The notes under the pieces are model-generated. The model did not search any database and was not told the DNA's origin. It saw nothing but the letters and a program-made list of their open reading frames with translations. A stretch of 64,000 nucleotides of DNA, taken from assembly GCF_021654795.1 (NCBI RefSeq), contig NZ_AP025344.1:3844501-3908500 (forward strand), read 5' to 3'. Below, piece after piece: positions 53,827-62,573 of the stretch (the first letter of the stretch is position 1; each line of letters opens with the position of its first letter). A program made the position numbers and the translations under genes. Origin of the DNA: Paenibacillus dendritiformis (GTDB lineage Bacteria > Bacillota > Bacilli > Paenibacillales > Paenibacillaceae).

Positions 53827-54882
53827 TCATATGCGGTGGATGCCGTCGGAATGGAAGCCCAACGTGAAGGTCGTGCCCGCCTGCGGCTCCGACTCGACGC
53901 TGATCGTATGACCGAGCCTGCCGCACACCTGCTTGACCAGATAGAGCCCCATTCCGGTGGCATCTCCTTCCCTTCGTCCATTCTCCCCGGTGAAGAAGGC
54001 ATCGAAGATGCGCGGGATATCATGCGGCTCGATGCCGACACCCTCATCCTGCACCCGGAGCTGCACGGCGCCGTCCGTCTGCTGCACCGTGAACTGAAGC
54101 GACTTGGCCCCTTCCTTATCCTTCATATATTTGATCGCGTTCGTGACCAGTTGGGTCAGAATGAACGCCAGCCACTTCTCATCGCTCTCGACCATCGTGT
54201 CGCCGGGCGTGACCTTCGGATAGATCTGATGCCGAATGAGTGCTTTCTTATTCTGGTTGATGACCTGCCGGATGACATGCTGCAGCGAGAGTCCCGTCAC
54301 ATGCAGATCGAGGTCGAACTTCTCCATGCGGGCCGTATGCAGCATCATGTCGAGCCCGCGCGCGAGCCGATCCGTCTCTTCCGCGATGCTTCGAAGCAGC
54401 TGCTCCGTCTCTTCCAGCGACAGCGGCTGAGGCGTCTGCTGCGAGATCAGATGAAGAACCGATACCGGCGTCTTCATGTGATGAACCCACTGATTCGTAA
54501 AATGAAGATGCTGCTCGCGGTTCTTCTGCATCGTCAGCAGCTCGTCCATATAGGCGCTGTACTGGCGGCTGATCAAGCCGTGAACCCGCTCCTGCTCCTG
54601 CGTCTGCGGATGCTGCAGGCAGAGCGTGAAATCATTGCTGCTCGCATTCTCCTCCGCGTTCTTCATCTCGCGGAACCAGCGCCGCTGCCGCGAATAGTCG
54701 TAGATTAACCCAAGGAGGATAACGGCTCCGCCCAGCACGAATATATAGGTCAGGCTCCCGCCGTAGACATATCGCTGCCCGATCCCGAGGTCCAACCATA
54801 CGACAAGCAGGGCGACGAACAGAGCGGCGAAGCAGGCGAGCACCAGGAGCAGCCGATCCTTCATGAAACGCCAAAAGGTCAT
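53827..54882 (-). CDS. Intramembrane-sensing histidine kinase, BceS type
   Basis: A 351-residue kinase with two N-terminal helices (about 10-33 and 42-62) and almost no loop between them, the mark of intramembrane-sensing kinases. The phosphoacceptor is in QWVHHMKTPVSVL; later boxes are FILTQLVTNAIKY, DEGVGIEPHD and GMGLYLV. Such kinases read the activity of their BceAB partner rather than the antibiotic itself. The ATG at 54882 overlaps the regulator's stop as ATGA. Confidence 0.94.
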   Translation of the reverse strand: MTFWRFMKDRLLLVLACFAALFVALLVVWLDLGIGQRYVYGGSLTYIFVLGGAVILLGLIYDYSRQRRWFREMKNAEENASSNDFTLCLQHPQTQEQERVHGLISRQYSAYMDELLTMQKNREQHLHFTNQWVHHMKTPVSVLHLISQQTPQPLSLEETEQLLRSIAEETDRLARGLDMMLHTARMEKFDLDLHVTGLSLQHVIRQVINQNKKALIRHQIYPKVTPGDTMVESDEKWLAFILTQLVTNAIKYMKDKEGAKSLQFTVQQTDGAVQLRVQDEGVGIEPHDIPRIFDAFFTGENGRREGDATGMGLYLVKQVCGRLGHTISVESEPQAGTTFTLGFHSDGIHRI

Positions 54883-55589
54883 GCCCAATCCCCGTCTTCC
54901 GTCCACGAGGCTTGCAAGCGGTATCCCTGTCCGCGCATCGTCTCGATCGCTTTATGAATGCCGATCTCCTCCAGCTTCTTGCGCACGCGGGTCACATTCA
55001 CGGTCAGCGTGTTATCGTCCACGAAGTCGACATCATCCCACAGCGTCTCCAGCAGCGTCTCCCGGGATACGATATGGCCGGCGCGTTCCATGAGCACGGC
55101 GAGCAGCAGCGCCTCGTTCTTCGTCAGATCGACGCGGTTCCCCTTCCATTCCAGCGTATTCCGGGAACGGTGGAGGCTCAGGCCATGCACGACCAGTTCC
55201 TCCCCGCCGCTGTTGGAAGCGTACTCTCCGTAGGTCCGGCGCAGGACGCCCTTCACCTTCGCCAGCAGCACATCAAGATGGAACGGCTTCGTAATGAAAT
55301 CGTCGCCCCCGTTCTCGATGGCCATCACCTGATCCATCTCTCCGGTGCGCGCGGATACGAAAATAATCGGGGCATTGGTGACCATCCGGAACTGCCGGCA
55401 CCAATAGAATCCGTCATAGGCCGGCAAATGAATATCGAGCAAAATCAAATCCGGATTTATCGCAAGCAGTTCTTCCTTCAGCGCCTTGAAATCGGTCGCC
55501 CGCGTCACTTTGTAATCATACTTCTCCAGTGACGATTGCAGAATGGAAGCAATCTTGTCATCATCTTCAACGATCATAATCCGATACAT
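54879..55589 (-). CDS. OmpR-type response regulator, BceR type
   Basis: A 236-residue regulator with receiver (acidic VEDDD; phosphoacceptor in LLDIHLPAYDG) and winged-helix output (TVNVTRVRKKLEEIG). The ATG at 55589 is chosen; an ATG three codons upstream is possible. Gene order regulator-kinase-ATPase-permease matches the bce module, which responds to cell-wall-active peptides. Confidence 0.94.
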   Translation of the reverse strand: MYRIMIVEDDDKIASILQSSLEKYDYKVTRATDFKALKEELLAINPDLILLDIHLPAYDGFYWCRQFRMVTNAPIIFVSARTGEMDQVMAIENGGDDFITKPFHLDVLLAKVKGVLRRTYGEYASNSGGEELVVHGLSLHRSRNTLEWKGNRVDLTKNEALLLAVLMERAGHIVSRETLLETLWDDVDFVDDNTLTVNVTRVRKKLEEIGIHKAIETMRGQGYRLQASWTEDGDWA

Positions 55590-55702
55590 GGTTCTCATCC
55601 CCCCCACTCTGTCTCTATTCCGATAAGCAGCATATTTTTCATCATATCACAAACCGCCCGCCGGACAAACAGCCGGATTTTTTACTTGATTCCGGGAAAT
55701 GT

Positions 55703-55731
55703 TTGACGATTTGGTGAACGGATTATATAAT
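55703..55731 (+). promoter_or_regulatory. Sigma-A promoter of the acetate-symporter operon
   Basis: TTGACG and TATAAT are separated by exactly 17 bp, a near-perfect sigma-A promoter. Predicted start near 55738, leader about 130 nt. Confidence 0.8.
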
Positions 55732-55780
55732 AGAAAACAGTCATCGCGGCCATACGAACGAACCGTTATTTCGAAAGGGG

Positions 55781-55794
55781 TGTAAGCGTTTACT
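55781..55794 (+). promoter_or_regulatory. cre-like site (CcpA) in the acetate-symporter leader
   Basis: TGTAAGCGTTTACT matches the cre consensus TGWAANCGNTNWCA except at the last base. It lies about 50 bp downstream of the predicted start, where CcpA can block elongation, consistent with glucose repression of acetate uptake. Confidence 0.6.
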
Positions 55795-55868
55795 TTTCCT
55801 GTTATAGACTCGTTATCCTGAAATGGCAATGCAAGTCTGAACCCTTGTTCGGAGGTGTAACGCTTCCT

Positions 55869-56183
55869 ATGAAGCATGAACGCGTAAATTACGGCCAGAT
55901 GGCCAAGTCGTCCCGGTTTCACACGTTAATCCAGAGCAAGAAGCGATTTATTATCCCGTTGACCGTCTTCTTTTTCCTCTTCTATTTCGCCCTGCCGATC
56001 CTGACTTCCTACACCACGATCTTGAACCGGCCCGCGGTTGGCGCGATCTCCTGGGCCTGGCTATTCGCCTTCGCCCAATTCATCATGACATGGGTCCTAT
56101 GTGTCCTCTACGCCCGCAGAGCGGCCAAATTCGATAAACTGGTGGCCGAAATCAATCAGGAATGGAGTGGGGAACGCGAATGA
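55869..56183 (+). CDS. DUF485 small membrane protein
   Basis: A 104-residue protein with two hydrophobic helices (about 30-50 and 62-87) and the DUF485 pattern SKKRFIIPLTVFFFLFYF. Members are encoded directly before acetate symporters (as yjcH before actP in E. coli). GGAGGTG lies about 13 bases before the ATG at 55869. Its TGA overlaps the symporter's ATG, so the two are coupled. Confidence 0.92.
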   Translation: MKHERVNYGQMAKSSRFHTLIQSKKRFIIPLTVFFFLFYFALPILTSYTTILNRPAVGAISWAWLFAFAQFIMTWVLCVLYARRAAKFDKLVAEINQEWSGERE

Positions 56184-57712
56184 GCACAACGGCGTTCATT
56201 TTGTTCTTGGCCATCGTGATGCTGACCATGGTCATTACATATATCGCGGCGAAGAAGACGCGCAGCGCATCGGATTTCTATACGGCTGGCGGCGGCCTGA
56301 AGGGCTGGCAGAACGGGTTGGCCATCGCGGGAGATTATATGTCCGCGGCCTCGTTCCTCGGCATCGCCGGTTCGATCGCTCTCGTCGGCTTCGACGGCTT
56401 CTTCTATTCGATCGGCTTCCTCGTCGCCTATCTCGTCGTCCTGTATCTTGTCGCGGAGCCTCTGCGCAATCTCGGCAAGTTCACCTTGGCCGACATGATT
56501 GCCGCCCGCTTCAATAATATGAAAATCCGGGGCGTAGCCGCCCTGAACACAGTCACCATCTCCACCTTCTACATGATCGCCCAGCTCGTCGGGGCCGGCG
56601 CGCTTATCAAGCTGCTCCTCGGCATCGATTATGTATGGGCCGTCCTCATCGTCGGCTGCCTGATGACGCTGTACGTCGTCTTCGGCGGAATGCATGCCAC
56701 CTCGTGGGTGCAGATCATCAAGGCGATCCTGCTCATGGGCGGGACCTTCCTGCTCTCCATCCTCGTCTTCTCCAAGTTCAACTTCAGTCTGACCGGCATG
56801 TTCGAGCAGATGAAGACGGCGACGCCGCTAGGGGAAGCCTTTCTCAATCCGGGCAACAAGTATACCAATCCGCTGGATACGCTATCGCTCAATCTCGGAC
56901 TGGTGCTCGGAACCGCCGGGCTGCCGCATATTCTGATCCGCTTCTTCACCGTGAAGGACGCGCCGACGGCCCGTTCCTCGGTCGTCTATGCCACCTGGGT
57001 GATCGGCCTGTTCTACATCCTGACCATCTTCCTCGGCTTCGGCGCCGCCGCCTTCGTCGGGAACGAAGCGATACTCGCGGCGGACAAGGGCGGCAACATG
57101 GCCGCGCCGCTTCTGGCCCAGGCGCTCGGCGGCGATTTCTTCTTCGCGCTGATCTCGGCTGTCGCGTTCGCGACCATTCTCGCTGTCGTCACCGGCCTCG
57201 TCCTCTCGGCCGCCTCCGCGTTCGCGCATGATTTCTACAACCATATCCTGCGCAAGGGCAAGGCCAATGAACGCGAGCAGATGAAGGCCGCCCGCTTCGC
57301 CTCCATCGGCGTATCGGCGCTGTCAATCGCGCTGGCGCTCCTCGCCTCGAAGCTGAATGTCGCCTTCCTGGTCGGCCTTGCCTTCGCTGTCGCGGCCAGC
57401 GCGAACCTTCCGGTCATTCTGTTCACGATCTTCTGGCGCCGCTTCAATACGACGGGGGCGATCAGCGGCATGCTCACCGGATTGCTGTCGGCGATTGCGC
57501 TGGTCGCCGTCTCCCCAAGCATCTGGGATCCGTCCGGCAAAGCAATCTTCATCGGCGAGCCGCTTATCACGCTCACGAACCCGGGCATCATCTCGATCCC
57601 GCTCGGCTTCATCGGCGCCTGGATCGGTACGATCGTGTCGTCCCGCAGCAAGGATGCGGACGCGAAGTTCGATGAGGTGCTGGTCAAAGCCAATACCGGC
57701 ATTCATATGTAA
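56180..57712 (+). CDS. actP: Cation/acetate symporter (SSS family)
   Basis: A 510-residue sodium/solute symporter with about 13 predicted helices. Family landmarks are SASDFYTAGGGLKGWQNG and GDYMSAASFLGIAG near the N-terminus, and GLPHILIRFFTVKDA in the middle, the ActP-type signature. It imports acetate and probably other short-chain acids. The ATG at 56180 overlaps the upstream stop. It is controlled by the strong promoter and cre-like site upstream. Confidence 0.93.
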   Translation: MSTTAFILFLAIVMLTMVITYIAAKKTRSASDFYTAGGGLKGWQNGLAIAGDYMSAASFLGIAGSIALVGFDGFFYSIGFLVAYLVVLYLVAEPLRNLGKFTLADMIAARFNNMKIRGVAALNTVTISTFYMIAQLVGAGALIKLLLGIDYVWAVLIVGCLMTLYVVFGGMHATSWVQIIKAILLMGGTFLLSILVFSKFNFSLTGMFEQMKTATPLGEAFLNPGNKYTNPLDTLSLNLGLVLGTAGLPHILIRFFTVKDAPTARSSVVYATWVIGLFYILTIFLGFGAAAFVGNEAILAADKGGNMAAPLLAQALGGDFFFALISAVAFATILAVVTGLVLSAASAFAHDFYNHILRKGKANEREQMKAARFASIGVSALSIALALLASKLNVAFLVGLAFAVAASANLPVILFTIFWRRFNTTGAISGMLTGLLSAIALVAVSPSIWDPSGKAIFIGEPLITLTNPGIISIPLGFIGAWIGTIVSSRSKDADAKFDEVLVKANTGIHM

Positions 57713-57739
57713 CCGGCCGCGCAGCCCTTCCACGCGAAG

Positions 57740-57773
57740 CAGCCCCCGGCGTCTTTGATTGACGCGGGGGCTG
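57740..57773. terminator. Terminator between the symporter and scdA (convergent)
   Basis: CAGCCCCCG-G-CGTC pairs with GACG-CGGGGGCTG around a 7-nt loop, with one bulge. It lies 28 bp after the symporter stop; T-runs are weak. Confidence 0.6.
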
Positions 57774-57805
57774 TCCTCCGTCCTGTGTCGATTGCTCGAT
57801 ATCCG

Positions 57806-58492
57806 TTACCCGGCAATGCGCGGGAACAGCACATTATTTTCCAAATGAACATGCTCGAAGGTCATCGACTCCAGCTCCTCCAGCCGCGCATAGGCGACGC
57901 GGTAGGTCGTGCAGGCGCCTTCCGGCGGCGTGAAATCCGAGGTCGCCTCCCGCAGCCGCTTGAGCAGGGCCCCGGCCCCGTCATGCTCCCCGGCCAGCTC
58001 CGCTACGACGGCCCGCGCTTCCGCCGCAGTTCCTTCCGCATCGTCCTCATACCGGAGGATAAGCGGGAAATGAGACTCTTCTTCCTTCGCGATATGCGCC
58101 TCCAGCTCCATCTTCAACTGCATGAACGTCTCATGCACCTTGGCAAGATGGGGTTGATCTCCCCCATGCACATGATACACCCGCGCCACATTCGCCGTGA
58201 TGGCCGGGAGCTGATCGCGCAAGTAACGATGATGCTTATTCACGATATATTCAATCAGCGAACGGGAAGACATGAACTGCCAGTCGACGCCCGTTCCCGT
58301 CGCAGGAGCCGCTTCGCGCATCCGGTTCAACTCGCTGATAACCTCTTCTGCCGCATATCCCCGTTCCGCGGCGGCTTCGCGTATCGGCCGGTTGCCCCCG
58401 CAGCAGAAATCGATTTTCAACCGTTTAAATAAATCGCTCGCCGCCGGATAACGCAGCACGGCATCGCGTACCGTCATCTCCTCCGTAAACAT
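57806..58492 (-). CDS. scdA: Iron-sulfur cluster repair di-iron protein (ScdA/YtfE, RIC)
   Basis: A 228-residue hemerythrin-like protein that repairs iron-sulfur clusters damaged by nitric oxide or oxidants. The ScdA N-terminal domain (about 1-60) includes LKIDFCCGGNRP. The hemerythrin domain follows with histidine/glutamate ligands in YIVNKHHRYLRD, HGGDQPHLAKVHETF, HIAKEEESHFP, ELAGEHDGAG and FEHVHLENNVLFPR. The ATG at 58492 has AGAGGTG upstream. A Crp/Fnr-type palindrome with a -10 hexamer at the same spacing as for pflB lies upstream, linking it to the FNR network. Confidence 0.94.
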   Translation of the reverse strand: MFTEEMTVRDAVLRYPAASDLFKRLKIDFCCGGNRPIREAAAERGYAAEEVISELNRMREAAPATGTGVDWQFMSSRSLIEYIVNKHHRYLRDQLPAITANVARVYHVHGGDQPHLAKVHETFMQLKMELEAHIAKEEESHFPLILRYEDDAEGTAAEARAVVAELAGEHDGAGALLKRLREATSDFTPPEGACTTYRVAYARLEELESMTFEHVHLENNVLFPRIAG

Positions 58493-58563
58493 GTGACACC
58501 TCTCCCTTCCTCGTCCAGCGCTTCGGTACGGCTTCATCGCCGCCAAGCTTGCGCCGTAACCCG

Positions 58564-58569
58564 ATCATA
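58564..58569 (-). promoter_or_regulatory. -10 element of the scdA promoter
   Basis: Minus-strand TATGAT, one mismatch from TATAAT; its centre is exactly 32 bp from the palindrome centre at 58598.5. Confidence 0.55.
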
Positions 58570-58590
58570 CGCCCGGCCACGGGACAGGAG

Positions 58591-58606
58591 AGTGATTGCG
58601 ATCACC
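58591..58606 (-). promoter_or_regulatory. FNR-type palindrome upstream of scdA
   Basis: AGTGATTGCGATCACC keeps GTGA-N6-TCAC exactly, with both outer bases changed. The position near -41.5 suggests activation by FNR or a related Crp-family protein. Confidence 0.55.
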
Positions 58607-58621
58607 GGAAAATAGACAAAT

Positions 58622-59482
58622 CTACGACAGTGCAGGCGCCTCCTGATAAGAAATGAGGACGCCGCCCTCACCGGCATAGGTTCCGATTACCGGCCCCATA
58701 TTGACGAACAGCACCTGATCGAACGGATACTTGTCCATTAAATCGCGGAGAAACGCTTTGGCGCGCTCCTCGCAGTTGGAATGAGCGAGCGCAATCCAGT
58801 TTTTGTCGACCTGATGCCATGCGTCGCCCACCTTGTCGATCAGCCGCCGCAGCGTCTTCTGGGTGCCGCGGATTTTTTCCAGCACTTCAATCGAGCCTTC
58901 TTCGCTTGCCTCCATCAGCAGCTTAATATTCAGCATTGAAGCGACCGTCCCCTTAATCCGGCTCAACCGGCCGCCGCGGATGACATTTTCCAGCGTATCC
59001 AATGTAAAATAAGTCCGTGTATGCTTAATAAAATGAACCATCTTCGCCATCAGGTCCTGCAGCTCTTCCCCCGCCCGGGCCAATTGGGCCGCCCGCACGG
59101 CCAGCAGTCCAAGCCCCATCGACGCCGTCTTCGTATCCAGCACCTCGATCCGGTTCGGATGCCCTTCTTCTTCATACATCGTCTTGGCCATCAGCGCGTG
59201 ATGGTAGGTGCTGCTCAGTTGAGAGGTCAGCGACAACACGAGAATGTCCTTGTCGGTTCCAAGAGACCGATACATATGATAAAAGTCGGCAGGCGAAGGA
59301 CTCGCTGTACTCGGCAGCTCGTGCTCCTCCCGCATCCGTTCATAGAAAGAATCCGTATTCATATCGGATGTCAATACGTCTTGCCCGAATCGAACGTACA
59401 GCGGAACGACGTGGATGCCGTACTGCTCCACCAGCTCCGGCGTCAGGTCTGAGCTTCCGTCCGTGATGATGTGAATGGTCAT
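58622..59482 (-). CDS. DegV family fatty-acid-binding protein
   Basis: A 286-residue protein with the DegV signatures TDGSSDLTPEL, TASPSPADF, LTSQLSSTYHHA and TLENVIRGGRLS. DegV/FakB proteins hold a fatty acid for phosphorylation by the FakA kinase. The ATG at 59482 has AGGAGA upstream; the frame extends six codons more. It is apparently monocistronic. Confidence 0.94.
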   Translation of the reverse strand: MTIHIITDGSSDLTPELVEQYGIHVVPLYVRFGQDVLTSDMNTDSFYERMREEHELPSTASPSPADFYHMYRSLGTDKDILVLSLTSQLSSTYHHALMAKTMYEEEGHPNRIEVLDTKTASMGLGLLAVRAAQLARAGEELQDLMAKMVHFIKHTRTYFTLDTLENVIRGGRLSRIKGTVASMLNIKLLMEASEEGSIEVLEKIRGTQKTLRRLIDKVGDAWHQVDKNWIALAHSNCEERAKAFLRDLMDKYPFDQVLFVNMGPVIGTYAGEGGVLISYQEAPALS

Positions 59483-59586
59483 GTCAGTCTCCTGTCTCAT
59501 AGTGAAATGTGGTTGTTATTGCCTCTTAAATTTACCCCTTGTCATTCCGCTTAATTATAAGGGCTCAAGGAAAGGTTGACAACGGT

Positions 59587-59614
59587 AAAAAGGGGCGCCT
59601 TCCCGCAGCGCCCC
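59587..59614 (-). terminator. Terminator of the pduO-type gene
   Basis: GGGGCGC and GCGCCCC pair around a 9-nt loop; on the minus strand TTTTT follows. Confidence 0.8.
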
Positions 59615-59696
59615 TCCTCCATAAAAAAAGCGGGTAGAACTCCTTCGGAGCCGCGCCCGCCGTGCCGCCCGGCGAGGGCATTCGCCCGCAAGCCGC

Positions 59697-60212
59697 CTAC
59701 CGCTTGCCCTGCTTCCCGCTCACGCGGTCCGCAAGCCACCATAAGTACGTTGATAACCGATTGATATATTGCAATACGACCTTCGAGGCGATCTCATCAC
59801 GCATCAAGGTGACGATTCGCCGTTCTGCCCGCCGGCATACGCCGCGGCACACCATCAGCTTGGCAGACAGGGGGCTATCCGGGTAGCCGGATTGAAGCGG
59901 CTGCGCCGGGGGATGCTCCTCCATGCGCCGTTCCAATTGTTCGACCGCCTCCGTCGCAAGCCGGTAGGGCCGGAATTCGGGAGAGACGACGGCCAGATCA
60001 TGGCTGCAATCGAACAGATATTGCTGGATGCCCGTCAATTCGGCCGCTAGCCCGGGTTCTCCAACGCTCTCCGCCTGGCGGATGGCCGAGCTTATGAAGG
60101 TGTTCAATTCGTCGACCGTGCCGTAAGCTTCCACCCGTGCATGATCCTTGTCCACCCGCCCGCGAATGACACTCGTCTTGCCGCCGTCTCCCGTCCTTGT
60201 GTAAATACCCAA
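59697..60212 (-). CDS. pduO: Cob(I)alamin adenosyltransferase, PduO type
   Basis: A 171-residue enzyme that transfers the adenosyl group of ATP to cob(I)alamin. The PduO signatures are YTRTGDGGKTS near the start, VEAYGTVDELN and the C-terminal VCRRAERR with LQYINRLSTYLW. The usual glycine-rich GGSP loop before VCRRAERR is altered to SGYPDSP. It is a single gene with its own terminator. Cobalamin enzymes are not encoded in this window. Confidence 0.94.
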   Translation of the reverse strand: MGIYTRTGDGGKTSVIRGRVDKDHARVEAYGTVDELNTFISSAIRQAESVGEPGLAAELTGIQQYLFDCSHDLAVVSPEFRPYRLATEAVEQLERRMEEHPPAQPLQSGYPDSPLSAKLMVCRGVCRRAERRIVTLMRDEIASKVVLQYINRLSTYLWWLADRVSGKQGKR

Positions 60213-60354
60213 TCATCATTCTCCTTTGCGTGATAAAACCGTTAGTCGTGGCTACATTCCTTAGTAATACGATGCCTTGGGCATGATGGCGATTGACGCG
60301 CCTCCGTCAGGGCCCGCTCTTCCCGGCATAGCGGCAAGCGCCGCTTCATTCATG

Positions 60355-60729
60355 TCAAGAATCGCCCGAATCGGACTCCGCGGATTCATCCGGCGCCCCG
60401 CAGTCTGACGGTTCGCTCACCCATGTCTCGGCCCAATGTTGGATGGCTTCCATGACCGGCTGCAGCGCCAGCCCCTTGTCGGTCAGCTCGTACTCAATGC
60501 GCACCGGCGTCTCCGGATACACATTGCGCACGACAATGCCGGCTGCCTCCAAATCCTTCATTCGCTCGCTTAGCATCTTGTCGCTCATCGCAGGAATGAG
60601 CGCGGAAATATCTTTGAACCGCTTCGGCCCGCTGAGCAGAACCTGAATAAGAAGCCCGTTCCAGCGCTTGCCTAATACACAGAATGCGGATTCAAAACGG
60701 GGACACATCCCCAAATGATGGGATTCCAT
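60355..60729 (-). CDS. HxlR-family transcriptional regulator
   Basis: A 124-residue winged-helix regulator. The HxlR pattern is CPRFESAFCVLGKRWNGLLI, then FKDISALIPAMSDKMLSERM (recognition helix) and YELTDKGLAL (wing). The CPxF cysteine is of the type used for redox or electrophile sensing in this family. GAAGGAGGG lies before the ATG. A 17-bp palindrome overlaps its promoter region. Confidence 0.93.
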   Translation of the reverse strand: MESHHLGMCPRFESAFCVLGKRWNGLLIQVLLSGPKRFKDISALIPAMSDKMLSERMKDLEAAGIVVRNVYPETPVRIEYELTDKGLALQPVMEAIQHWAETWVSEPSDCGAPDESAESDSGDS

Positions 60730-60749
60730 ATCATCATCCCTCCTTCATA

Positions 60750-60766
60750 GCTTACAAAATGTAAGC
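60750..60766. promoter_or_regulatory. HxlR operator candidate
   Basis: GCTTACA-AAA-TGTAAGC is a perfect palindrome 21 bp upstream of the HxlR start and 160 bp from the divergent CapA-like gene. The TTACA/TGTAA arms are typical of HxlR-family sites. Confidence 0.65.
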
Positions 60767-60925
60767 AAGTTTATTTTACCATAGCGTTTTCAAAAAGAAA
60801 ATGGGGAAGACTCAAGTCAAATAACAAAATTTATAGTATATTGCAAATATTTTGAAACTTATTTCCGGATGTTAACGAATATAATGAAAGCGGTGAAATG
60901 ACTTTTTATACATAGGAGGTGCCCA

Positions 60926-62209
60926 TTGAGCACATTTCGGGAATCACGCCGCGAGCGCCATCGGCGGCTGAAGCAGCGCCGCAGGCGAAAATGGACAGCG
61001 GCGCTCGCGAGCGCCGCCGCCGCCCTGCTGGTCTCCGCCGGCATCCTCCTCCACGCGATGGATGGAGCGCGGCTGGATCGCGGAGAGCAGGCGTCAGCCG
61101 CTCCGTACGGGCCCCCGCCCGCGACAGGCAAGACCGGCGAGACCGGGAAGACGGGGGAGACGGGGGAGTACGGTAAAGGTGCGCCCCTGCCCCCGGTTAA
61201 CGTCTCCGGACCCGGCGAGACGCCCATTGACGCGTCAGACGGGCCGATTCGTCTCGTGTTCGCGGGCGACGCGCTTATGGACTGGTCGGTCAAGGAGACG
61301 ATTCGCAAGAAAGGCCCGGACTATCCGTTCGTGCATGTAGCCGAGGAGATTCAAGAAGCCGACTTCGCCATCGTCAACCTGGAGACCGCGGTCACCTTCC
61401 ATGACCAAAAAGATGCGAACCAGCTGTTCAATTTCAAATCGGACCCGATCTCCCTGGAAGGATTGAAAAATGCCGGCTTCGATCTCGTCTCGATCGCCAA
61501 CAATCATACGCTCGACTTCAAGCAGAAAGGCTTTCTCGATACGCTCGCCAATCTGGAGCATTACGAGCTGCCCTATATGGGCGGCGGCAAAAACCGCGAG
61601 GAGGCCTATCGCGCCCATGAAGTGACGATCAAAGGGAAGCGCATCAAATTCCTCGCCTTCTCCCGCTTCATTCCCCAGACGTACTGGTTCGCCGCGGATG
61701 AACGGCCGGGCATCGCGGAGGCGTACAACAAATCGAGCGTGCTGCCCGTCATTCGCCGGGAGAGCCGGGATTGCGATTATTTATTCGTCTACATGCATTG
61801 GGGCGTCGAGAAGAATAACAAGCCCGAGCCTTGGCAGCGCACGTATGCCCGCGAGATGATAGACGCCGGAGCCGACGGCATCGTCGGCAGCCATGTGCAC
61901 GTGCTGCAAGGCTTTGAATGGTACAACGGCAAGCCGATTGCCTACTCGATAGGCAACTTTCTTTTCCCGGACTACGTGAAGGGGAAAAATGCGGATACGG
62001 GCCTGCTCACGCTGACGATTGAGAATGGCGAGATTCGAATGTCCTTCAGTCCGTATCAAATCTATAAGGATCAGATCATCAAGAAGGATGACGCCTACGT
62101 GAAGCGGCAGTTGAAGTATTTGGAGTCTATCTCCTATGGCGTGGCCATTGGCGGCGACCGGGCGATCGAGGCGATACAGGCGAAGCCTCCGGCTCCCGGC
62201 AAGCGTTAA
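60926..62209 (+). CDS. CapA family protein (polyglutamate capsule-type, metallophosphatase fold)
   Basis: A 427-residue protein. The TTG at 60926 has AGGAGGTG five bases upstream. A very basic N-terminus and one membrane helix (about 24-45) are followed by a Pro/Gly linker with a collagen-like Gly-X-Y run (GKTGETGKTGETGEYG). The PGA_cap domain starts at about 107 (LVFAGDALMDWS) and shows SIANNHTLDF, YMHWGVE and GSHVHVLQGFEW, the metal-binding loops of the calcineurin-like fold. It acts outside the cell. CapA is part of poly-gamma-glutamate export, but no capB/capC lies here, so the role may differ. Confidence 0.88.
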   Translation: MSTFRESRRERHRRLKQRRRRKWTAALASAAAALLVSAGILLHAMDGARLDRGEQASAAPYGPPPATGKTGETGKTGETGEYGKGAPLPPVNVSGPGETPIDASDGPIRLVFAGDALMDWSVKETIRKKGPDYPFVHVAEEIQEADFAIVNLETAVTFHDQKDANQLFNFKSDPISLEGLKNAGFDLVSIANNHTLDFKQKGFLDTLANLEHYELPYMGGGKNREEAYRAHEVTIKGKRIKFLAFSRFIPQTYWFAADERPGIAEAYNKSSVLPVIRRESRDCDYLFVYMHWGVEKNNKPEPWQRTYAREMIDAGADGIVGSHVHVLQGFEWYNGKPIAYSIGNFLFPDYVKGKNADTGLLTLTIENGEIRMSFSPYQIYKDQIIKKDDAYVKRQLKYLESISYGVAIGGDRAIEAIQAKPPAPGKR

Positions 62210-62230
62210 GCAGTCATACCGTATTCGGAA

Positions 62231-62272
62231 AAAAGAGCGGAGCATGCGGCGCGGGGGCATGCTCCGCTTTTT
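62231..62272 (+). terminator. Rho-independent terminator of the CapA-like gene
   Basis: AGCGGAGCATG and CATGCTCCGCT form an 11-bp stem with an 11-nt loop, followed by TTTT. Confidence 0.85.
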
Positions 62273-62573
62273 GCCGTCGAGGCCGGCGCCATCCCATGCG
62301 AAGTCCGGCGGAGGTCTCCCGCCAGCCGGGCGGCCGTCCGCTCGTCCTCGCCAAGATCCTCCGGCATTCCCGGCCGCGCCCAGGCTTACAGCTTCCACAG
62401 CCATGCGCAGCGGAGGGGAATTATGTCTTTTTTATGTCCAATTTGCCATCAAGTAGGTATCTTGCCTCCCCCATCGAAATAAAGTAAGAGCCAGAGGCAA
62501 AAAACGGATCCATCCCGTATGCCATTCCCGCCTCCGGAATTGACTAACCCGCAACCCGATAAGGAGGAGTACC
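62273..62573. other. Intergenic region before the acetyltransferase gene
   Basis: About 300 bp without a supported gene. The right half is AT-richer and should hold the acetyltransferase promoter; no clear hexamer pair was found. Confidence 0.3.
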
